DNA from: a virus
Virus record (IMG/VR): IMGVR_UViG_3300027985_000652
Location: 1-45,484 of that record
DNA: 45,484 bases
Strand: one strand, 5' to 3'
In this document: in pieces, positions 40,738 to 45,484 of the stretch
Layout: each line of letters starts with the position of its first letter
Position numbering within the stretch: position 1 is the first letter of the stretch
Notes under the pieces: model-generated
Seen by the model: the letters and a program-made list of their open reading frames with translations, nothing else
Database searches by the model: none
What the model was told of the DNA's origin: nothing
Made by a program: the position numbers and the translations under genes

Positions 40738-41511
40738 GTAATATGGCAAGTGCCGAAATAACGCACTGCCGATGATGCGAGAGCGAATGTAATAATTAAA
40801 TATTTTTTTTGAAGGGATGGAAAAATACAACGTAATATATGCAGACCCAGCGTGGGAGCAAAAAGCAGGCAGACCACTAAGCGGTGGATATAAAAAAGAA
40901 AATGGAGTGCAGGTATTTAACCCTAAAAGCGACAAATCTGCTGATTTACCGTACAATACGATGAAATATGAAGATATACTTAAATTACCTGTAAATGATT
41001 TAGCTGCAGATAATTGCCATTTATACTTATGGGTAACTAACAAGTATTTAATGAAAGTGGAACAAGTTATAAGTGCTTGGGGCTTTAAATACTCAACTAC
41101 TTTAGTTTGGGCAAAAAAACCTATTGGGAGTGGAATGGGTGGCACATTTAAAGTATCAACTGAATTTTTGATATTTGCCACTAAAGGGAAAGTTGGAGCT
41201 ATTACCAAAGAGAAGGTAAACGGAACTTGGTTTGAGCAGAAAAGGCAATATGTAAACGGATACCCTTGCCATTCTAAAAAGCCAGACTTCTTTTATGAAC
41301 TTATAGAAAAAGTTTCTGACGGCAACAAGATTGAGTTATTCGCAAGAAATAAAAGAGAAGGTTGGGATGTATGGGGCAATGAAGTTGACTGCAGTATAAA
41401 CCTTAATGGTTTTGAAAAAACCAAAGCGGGCGGGCAAAAAAATATTTAATTATGGTCAAACTTGCAGAAACGACAATACGAAGCTACACACTAAGGCATT
41501 TGCTATATTAC
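40738..41511 (+). repeat. Cassette 5: private inverted repeats around the MT-A70 methylase
   Basis: GTAATATGGCAAGTGCC (40738-40754) and GGCATTTGCTATATTAC (41495-41511) are complementary at 15 of 17 positions. Here the core is GTAAT/ATTAC rather than GTTAG/CTAAC. A second copy of the left end, GTAATATGGCA, is present at 37294 in the gene-free stretch before the first YopX gene. Confidence 0.7.
40817..41449 (+). CDS. MT-A70 family adenine methyltransferase
   Basis: A 210-residue protein. IYADPAWEQ (Asp10-Trp13) stands where MT-A70 enzymes have DPPW, with Ala replacing the second Pro. Then come YNTMKYEDILKLPV, LYLWVTNKYLM and KPDFFYELIEKVS, then ELFARNKREGWDVWGNEV, all typical of phage MT-A70 proteins. 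Presumed N6-adenine DNA methylation. The last 15 residues are read through the tail that in the other two methylase genes lies after the stop, so the C-terminus has been extended. Confidence 0.87.
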   Translation: MEKYNVIYADPAWEQKAGRPLSGGYKKENGVQVFNPKSDKSADLPYNTMKYEDILKLPVNDLAADNCHLYLWVTNKYLMKVEQVISAWGFKYSTTLVWAKKPIGSGMGGTFKVSTEFLIFATKGKVGAITKEKVNGTWFEQKRQYVNGYPCHSKKPDFFYELIEKVSDGNKIELFARNKREGWDVWGNEVDCSINLNGFEKTKAGGQKNI

Positions 41512-41513
41512 GT

Positions 41514-41542
41514 GTTAGCTTGTCGTTTTAATGCAAGCTAAC
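41514..41542 (+). repeat. Minimal gene-free unit
   Basis: GTTAGCTTG (41514-41522) and CAAGCTAAC (41534-41542), a perfect 9-bp inverted repeat with an 11-base loop, two bases after the end of cassette 5. It is followed by TACTTATATA, which is also found after the unit ending at 39217. Confidence 0.65.
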
Positions 41543-41582
41543 TACTTATATATACACCCCCATAAATAAAAATCACAACATC

Positions 41583-41825
41583 ATGCAAGCCAGAGACTTA
41601 GAAAGCAGAATTGCAAAATATTGTAAGGATAACCCATACGAAGCGATGCGTACCGCTGAACTTATTTACAAAAAATTGCAAATGTTAACGGTACGTGAGT
41701 TTGCCAAACAGAGCAATTTATCCGAGCGGACTGTTTACAATATGGTATCTGATCCTGAGAATGCAAAAATTGAGGTCGCCGTATTAGGCGGCATTAAATT
41801 CATCCCTAAAATTTTAAACCCATGA
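41583..41825 (+). CDS. Small HTH protein, copy 2
   Basis: An 80-residue near-copy of the protein at 37828. The changes are T3A, K4R, P36T, A42K, I43Q, T45N, K49R and L58P; five fall in or next to the HTH. It could therefore bind a different site. The leader before this copy (A-rich, CATAAATAAAAATCACAACATC in part) looks like a normal phage leader, and the downstream gene order (microprotein, helicase) is intact, so this may be the ancestral location. Confidence 0.65.
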   Translation: MQARDLESRIAKYCKDNPYEAMRTAELIYKKLQMLTVREFAKQSNLSERTVYNMVSDPENAKIEVAVLGGIKFIPKILNP

Positions 41826-41898
41826 ACGAAGATTTTAACCCTAAAGGCTGCCGGAATCTATTTATTCTCTTATTCGTAATACTTCTAATATTGGTGAT
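41583..41898 (+). repeat. 316-bp direct repeat, right copy
   Basis: Partner of 37828-38143. Similarity ends inside the microprotein gene after GGTGAT: the left copy continues ATACACG, the right copy CCTATG, which leads into the helicase start. Confidence 0.95.
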
Positions 41899-41908
41899 CC
41901 TATGTTAA
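41822..41908 (+). CDS. 28-residue membrane microprotein, copy 2
   Basis: The first 26 residues equal the microprotein at 38067, then LC and stop. It overlaps the HTH gene by 4 bases and the helicase start (41902) by 7. The basic end of copy 1 is absent here. Confidence 0.45.
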   Translation: MNEDFNPKGCRNLFILLFVILLILVILC

Positions 41909-43275
41909 AAACCCTCCACCACTATCAGCTTACAGCTATCGACCATATCCTGAATAACCCTAAATGCGGTCTTTTTCTCGATATGGGTCTTGGTAAAACG
42001 GTATCCACTCTTACAGCTGTTCGAAAGCTTATATTCGAAGAAATAGAAATATCCCGGGTGCTGGTTATTGCCCCCAAGAGGGTTGCTGAGAGTGTATGGG
42101 GTGCCGAGATAGAAAACTGGCCGCACCTTAAAGGCCTCAGGGCGGTAAAAATAACGGGTACTGAGATGCAACGAAAAGCCGCTTTAAAAGAAAAAGGGCA
42201 TATCTACCTGATAAGCCGTGATAACGTGGCTTGGCTCTGCGGGCAATACGGAGGCTCCACACTCCCTTTCGATATGCTGGTTATTGATGAAAGCAGCAGT
42301 TTTAAAAACCCGAAATCCCTCCGATTTAAAGCCCTCAAAGCGGTATCCCCTTCTTTCGACCGGGTTATACTTCTTACAGGTACCCCCGCCCCGAATAGCC
42401 TTATCGATCTGTGGAGCCAGATATACCTACTTGACCGGGGCGAACGCCTCGGGCGATTTATAACACAATATCGCAAAGACTTTTTCACGCCGGGGCAGTC
42501 GAACGGCCATATCGTATACAATTACAAGCTTCAAAAAGGCGGGGAAAAAGCCATACATGAAAAGATAGGCGATATATGTATGAGCATGAAAACAGAAGAC
42601 TATTTAGAACTGCCGGAGAGGATAGATAACTTTATTAAAGTAAAATTCCCTGATGAGGTACAGAGCCTGTACGACGACTTCGAACGCGAAAAAGTCCTAC
42701 AATTATTCGAAGATAACGAGGTATCGGCGATAAATGCCGCTGCCCTCTCCAATAAGTTGCTACAGTTTGCTAACGGTGCCGTATACGATGAGAATAAATA
42801 TTATCACGAAGTACATAGCCTGAAACTAGACGCTTTAGAAGATTTAATCGAAGAGGCCAACGGCCAGCCCGTTTTGATTGCTTGGACGTATCGGCACGAC
42901 CGGGATAGGATACTCCGAAAATTAAAAAGTTATAAACCCCGAGAATTGAAAACTGATAAAGATATAAAGGATTGGAACTCCGGGAAAATACAGGTACTCA
43001 CCATGCACCCGGCAAGCGGGGGGCATGGCCTGAACCTACAGCACGGGGGTAATACTGTTGTATGGTTCGGCCAGACATGGAGCCTTGAACTGTACCAACA
43101 ATTAAATAAAAGGCTCCATAGGCAAGGGCAGACAAAGCCCGTAATAGTACACCATCTTATCGGTAGTAAAACTATAGATGAAGATGTTATGAAGGCCCTG
43201 AAAAGGAAGGAAGCCGGACAAAGCGGCCTTATGGAAGCGATAAAAGCACGAATAAATAAATATCAAAATGACTAA
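41902..43275 (+). CDS. SNF2-type DNA helicase/translocase
   Basis: A 457-residue superfamily 2 ATPase. Walker A DMGLGKT (27-33), Walker B DESS (129-132), motif III LLTGTP, and motif VI QLNKRLHRQGQ near residue 400 are all present. Phage proteins of this size and type are common near polymerase and primase genes and probably remodel or translocate on dsDNA. The DESS variant replaces the usual DEAH. It overlaps the microprotein at its start and the next gene by 8 bases. Confidence 0.92.
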   Translation: MLKTLHHYQLTAIDHILNNPKCGLFLDMGLGKTVSTLTAVRKLIFEEIEISRVLVIAPKRVAESVWGAEIENWPHLKGLRAVKITGTEMQRKAALKEKGHIYLISRDNVAWLCGQYGGSTLPFDMLVIDESSSFKNPKSLRFKALKAVSPSFDRVILLTGTPAPNSLIDLWSQIYLLDRGERLGRFITQYRKDFFTPGQSNGHIVYNYKLQKGGEKAIHEKIGDICMSMKTEDYLELPERIDNFIKVKFPDEVQSLYDDFEREKVLQLFEDNEVSAINAAALSNKLLQFANGAVYDENKYYHEVHSLKLDALEDLIEEANGQPVLIAWTYRHDRDRILRKLKSYKPRELKTDKDIKDWNSGKIQVLTMHPASGGHGLNLQHGGNTVVWFGQTWSLELYQQLNKRLHRQGQTKPVIVHHLIGSKTIDEDVMKALKRKEAGQSGLMEAIKARINKYQND

Positions 43276-43474
43276 TAAACAGATCGAAAAATTAAGCCGG
43301 GCGGCTACAGATGTTTGGCTGGGTACGAACAGTTTCAGGGATACCGCCAAATTCTTAGGGCTGACATTAAAAGAGGTTATTCACCTTGTAAAAGGCAACC
43401 CGGATAGTGCTGTTAAACTATTCAGGAAAAAGAAAACAGAGGATTATCCGCAATTTAATTTCGCGGAAGTGTAA
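43268..43474 (+). CDS. Small HTH-like protein
   Basis: A 68-residue protein, helical. SFRDTAKFLGLTLKEVIHLV (residues 22-41) looks like a helix-turn-helix; the tail is basic then acidic. It overlaps the helicase by 8 bases. A second operator-bearing promoter follows. Possibly a regulator. Confidence 0.55.
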   Translation: MTNKQIEKLSRAATDVWLGTNSFRDTAKFLGLTLKEVIHLVKGNPDSAVKLFRKKKTEDYPQFNFAEV

Positions 43475-43480
43475 TCTTTT

Positions 43481-43500
43481 GTAACCTTTTGTTACCTTTG
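43481..43500 (+). promoter_or_regulatory. Promoter with operator-like repeat, copy 3
   Basis: GTAAC-CTTTT-GTTAC (43481-43495) joined to the -7 box TACCTTTG (43493-43500), then TACGTAAA. The layout is the same as at 28805. The start codon of the next gene is 27 bases downstream. Confidence 0.7.
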
Positions 43501-43526
43501 TACGTAAACCTTTATAAAAAAATACT

Positions 43527-44069
43527 ATGAGATTACCAGAATTGCATCTCGCGCTCTCCAAAAACGCTATAAATCCAAGGAACAATCACATTTTTGTGAA
43601 TCAAAAACACGTAGTCGCCACGAATAATCATTTTATGGTCATACATGATCGTAACTTGTTGGATTTTATCTATGCGGTTCCTGACGAACTGCCGGAAGAG
43701 TTCTATATAGAGAGGGGTCAATGGGTGCCTTTTACAAAAGAGTTCACAGAGGCTGAATATAAAAAAGAGATAGGTATTATAGTAACCGATAAAAAAGGAA
43801 TGAAACAAATGGTAGCTATAAAGCCTATATCAGAATTCGTTTACCCAAAATACGAGAGTGTTATCCCTTCGAATTTCAACGCTGTTGAGGCTATAGGCTT
43901 AAGTCCTGAGCAGTTAGTAGACTTAAAAAAGGCTTGCACTATAAATAGAAGTCATTTTTTAAAATTGACTTTTACAAGCGAAAAAACTATCGTCGGCGTG
44001 GATGTATTCAGCATCGACGGAAAAGTGGAAGGGGTCGAGGCTTATATTATGCCCTATATCGCGTCTTAG
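43527..44069 (+). CDS. Sliding clamp-like protein (tentative)
   Basis: A 180-residue protein. VVATNNHFMVIHD near the start, PKYESVIPSN in the middle, and a closing EAYIMP resemble motifs of the beta-clamp fold in compact, partial form, as seen in small clamp-like proteins of Bacteroidota phages. It is much shorter than cellular DnaN. Directly driven by the third operator promoter and followed by the DnaQ-like exonuclease two genes on, so a processivity role is plausible but unproven. Confidence 0.45.
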   Translation: MRLPELHLALSKNAINPRNNHIFVNQKHVVATNNHFMVIHDRNLLDFIYAVPDELPEEFYIERGQWVPFTKEFTEAEYKKEIGIIVTDKKGMKQMVAIKPISEFVYPKYESVIPSNFNAVEAIGLSPEQLVDLKKACTINRSHFLKLTFTSEKTIVGVDVFSIDGKVEGVEAYIMPYIAS

Positions 44070-44071
44070 TT

Positions 44072-44278
44072 ATGAGTTATGAAGAAATAGAGTTCAGCTA
44101 TGGCCGATACCTTGGTTGTTATTTCGAGGTACGACCCGGGCAGTCAGAGATAAGGGACTTATGGCAGGAGGGTTGGCCGGATGAAATAATTATAAATAAA
44201 GTAGAATACAACGGCCGGGACGTTACCCGATGGTTCGAAAACCACTGTAAAAAATGCCTAACCTTATCAGAATTATAG
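44072..44278 (+). CDS. Small hypothetical protein
   Basis: A 68-residue acidic protein, rich in aromatic residues (YGRYLGCYFEVRPG, VTRWFENHCKKC). It begins two bases after the clamp-like gene and overlaps a membrane micro-ORF at its end. No family recognised. Confidence 0.55.
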   Translation: MSYEEIEFSYGRYLGCYFEVRPGQSEIRDLWQEGWPDEIIINKVEYNGRDVTRWFENHCKKCLTLSEL

Positions 44279-44340
44279 TGGCCTTGTTAGGTATCATAGC
44301 AGGTATAGTGGTATTCATCCTGATAGAGATATGGAAATAA
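44254..44340 (+). CDS. 28-residue membrane microprotein
   Basis: MPNLIRIIVALLGIIAGIVV then FILIEIWK: a single membrane segment. It overlaps the upstream gene by 25 bases and the exonuclease by 10, so it bridges them. It has the same plan as the microproteins at 37139, 38067 and 41822. Confidence 0.42.
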   Translation: MPNLIRIIVALLGIIAGIVVFILIEIWK

Positions 44341-44900
44341 TAAAAATTTTCTATGATCTGGAAACTACGGGTACTAATCCGTACAAACACAGTATCCACC
44401 AAATAGTGGGTATTATCGAGATAGGCGGGGTCGTGTATCAAAAATTCAATATTAAGACCCGGCCGCACCCGAAGGCGCAAATAGATGAAAAGGCTCTACG
44501 TATCGCCGGGGTTACTTTAGAACAGGTACGAGCCTATCAACCCATGGCGGAGGCCTTTAAAAATCTCATGCAGATACTTAGCTTTTACATAGACCCGTCA
44601 GATAAGCAAACCCGTGCTTATTTGGTCGGATTTAATAATGCCTCTTTTGACGATGAGTTCTTACGGGCGTGGTTTAGGCAGAACGGAAGCGAGGCGTTCC
44701 CGGCGTACTTTTGGTTCGGCTCTTTCGATGTAGCGGTATTCGCCTCGCATTATTTAGCCGACAAACGCCCTTTTATGCCTTCGTTTAAATTGCACAGGGT
44801 TGCGAAAACGTTAGGCGTACAGGTAGATAAATCGAGATTGCATGAGGCCGGGTACGATGTGGAGTTAACTCGTAAGATTTATCAGATAGTATGCAGATAA
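44331..44900 (+). CDS. DnaQ-like 3'-5' exonuclease (DEDDh)
   Basis: A 189-residue protein. Exo I is YDLETTG (Asp9, Glu11), exo II is GFNNASFDDEFL, and exo III is HEAGYDVELT with the DEDDh histidine. It probably proofreads or trims DNA during replication; the phage polymerase has an exonuclease domain of its own, so this may serve recombination or host DNA degradation. It overlaps the last gene by 10 bases. Confidence 0.9.
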   Translation: MEIIKIFYDLETTGTNPYKHSIHQIVGIIEIGGVVYQKFNIKTRPHPKAQIDEKALRIAGVTLEQVRAYQPMAEAFKNLMQILSFYIDPSDKQTRAYLVGFNNASFDDEFLRAWFRQNGSEAFPAYFWFGSFDVAVFASHYLADKRPFMPSFKLHRVAKTLGVQVDKSRLHEAGYDVELTRKIYQIVCR

Positions 44901-45157
44901 TATTATTACGGGCTTATTCTAAAAATTTACACGTCGCAAAATCTTTAGCACTCAGCAGCCCTGATGAGTTCGCGTGGATTTCATACCCTTTGACCTACCC
45001 ATACATACTACCGAAAAAGTCTTTAATTGTGATAGAAGGGGCTTTAACAACTGATTTACTTTTCATACTACCTCGGGCTAAAATATTATTTCCGGAGCCG
45101 TTCGGCTGGTCGGTACACGACCGAAAAGGCGAGATCGCAAAAATCATAGAACTGTAA
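44891..45157 (+). CDS. Hypothetical protein, last gene of the window
   Basis: An 88-residue protein, Rossmann-like in impression (ILLRAYSKNLHVAKSLAL, SLIVIEGALTTDLLFIL, AKILFPEPFGW). No motif identified. Coupled to the exonuclease by a 10-base overlap. Its stop lies in the stem of the terminator. Confidence 0.55.
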   Translation: MQIILLRAYSKNLHVAKSLALSSPDEFAWISYPLTYPYILPKKSLIVIEGALTTDLLFILPRAKILFPEPFGWSVHDRKGEIAKIIEL

Positions 45158-45182
45158 AGCCTCCTTTTAGGGGGTTTTTTTT
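45156..45182 (+). terminator. Terminator closing the replication operon
   Basis: AAAGCCTCC (45156-45164) pairs with GGGGGTTTT (45170-45178) with two G-U pairs and a 5-base loop, followed by more T. It marks the end of the last gene. Confidence 0.75.
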
Positions 45183-45233
45183 GGAAAAATTTTCCAAAAA
45201 TGGTTAAAAACGGCTTTGGAAAATTTTTCCAAA
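45178..45233. repeat. Two related palindromes with TTTGGAAAA half-sites
   Basis: TTTTTGGAAAA-A-TTTTCCAAAAA (45178-45200) and TTTGGAAAA-T-TTTTCCAAA (45215-45233) are perfect inverted repeats around one central base. Their centres are 35 bases apart. The first overlaps the T-run of the terminator. Candidate protein-binding sites. Confidence 0.85.
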
Positions 45234-45327
45234 ATCCTGAAAAAACCAAGTCAAAAAGATGGGGATACTTATAGCGGTTTTTACGTGTTGCAAACCTGTG
45301 CATATCGTGAAAGTTTTTGACGCGTTT

Positions 45328-45461
45328 ATTGTTTACGTGCTAAATAGTTGATTTTCAAGCATATGGGCGTAAACAATGTAAACAATGGTAAACAATGTAT
45401 TGTTTACGCGTAACTTATTGATAATCAGTATATATACCCTATGGTAAACAATGTAAACAAT
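45328..45461. repeat. Iteron-like cluster: seven copies of GTAAACAAT
   Basis: Direct copies at 45369, 45378, 45388, 45444 and 45453; inverted copies (ATTGTTTAC) at 45328 and 45399. All are exact. Copies 45388 and 45399 form a palindrome with a 2-base centre. The surrounding 45158-45484 (327 bases) has no gene. Such clusters are typical of replication origins, partition sites or operators. Confidence 0.9.
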
Positions 45462-45484
45462 AATATCATAAGAATTTAAGTTAG

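Larger units (their letters stand above)
37360..41542 (+). mobile_element. Putative gene-cassette array (integron-like units)
   Basis: Five one-gene units (YopX, Dam-like, YopX, NPPF methylase, MT-A70 methylase) and at least two units with no gene. Each is enclosed by its own complementary end repeats; the ends of different units do not match beyond a GTGTTAG / CTAACG core. This is how integron cassettes look in linear form: the start of each cassette is complementary to the beginning of its own attC. The sequence is visibly richer in A/T than the flanking phage genes. No integrase is present, and the core differs from GTTRRRY in most units. One stretch (37828-38168) of phage backbone interrupts the array. 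Confidence 0.55.

Noticed and set aside
38341-41449. Restriction-modification system
   Set aside because: Three methylases are present but no restriction endonuclease or specificity gene is found; they look like solitary protective methylases.
37391-41542. A classical integron
   Set aside because: No tyrosine recombinase of the IntI type is present, and only the 37391 junction fits GTTRRRY. I therefore call the array integron-like only.
42218-42463. Open frame inside the SNF2 helicase gene
   Set aside because: The helicase motifs on both sides are in the main frame; this one has no support.
45328-45461. CRISPR or tRNA remnants in the last 330 bases
   Set aside because: Short 9-base repeats in both orientations without regular spacers fit iterons; no cloverleaf could be drawn.
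45158-45484. Direct circular join of the window's end to its start
   Set aside because: Joined this way, a TAG stands directly before the first in-frame codon of the small terminase and no ATG follows in frame, so some sequence is probably missing between the ends.

Overview
The window is almost all of a tailed-phage (siphovirus-type) genome. Every recognisable gene lies on the + strand. The host is most likely a member of the Bacteroidota. Three things point there: putative promoters with the Bacteroidota -7 box TAnnTTTG; five signal peptides whose predicted cleavage falls directly before a Gln (the Bacteroidetes Q-rule); and a gene set I associate with that phylum. No integrase, excisionase or reverse transcriptase is visible. 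The window opens inside the small terminase gene, so the genome continues to the left of position 1.

Layout: 1-5921 is packaging and head (small and large terminase, portal with a DnaJ-like zinc knuckle insert, scaffold, major capsid protein with a promoter of its own). 5926-12031 holds connector, tail-completion and tail-tube genes, including two paralogous tube-like proteins (one carrying Ig-like repeats and a jelly-roll-like end) and a probable frameshifted tail-chaperone pair. 12006-18661 is the tape measure and tail tip. 18651-26606 is a set of large fibre/spike-like proteins, most with Sec signal peptides, including a beta-helix-type protein, an SGNH/SASA-type esterase and a LamG-like protein. 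26603-28731 is an envelope and lysis cassette ending in a M15 peptidase endolysin and small membrane proteins, closed by a strong terminator at 28768-28794.

From 28805 a second programme begins: an HTH regulator, a Cas4/AddB-like nuclease (DUF2800), an SSB-like DUF2815 protein, DNA polymerase A, an AEP-primase/VapE helicase, a lipoprotein with a CBM60-like domain, a VRR-NUC nuclease, a SNF2-type helicase, a clamp-like protein and a DnaQ-like exonuclease. Three promoters in this half carry the same operator-like inverted repeat GTAAC-N5-GTTAC. The window ends in a gene-free stretch with two palindromes and seven copies of the 9-mer GTAAACAAT, a good candidate for an origin or partition/regulatory site.

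The most unusual region is 37360-41542. Two YopX-family genes and three unrelated adenine methyltransferases are each enclosed by their own private pair of inverted repeats (9-17 bp), with end motifs close to GTGTTAG...CTAACG. Units with no gene lie between them. This is the architecture of integron gene cassettes, but no integrase is present and the ends do not follow the classical GTTRRRY core. Most of the array (3.4 kb) lies between two 316-bp direct repeats that duplicate a small HTH gene and the start of a membrane microprotein. I regard this as the best candidate for an undescribed system in the window.
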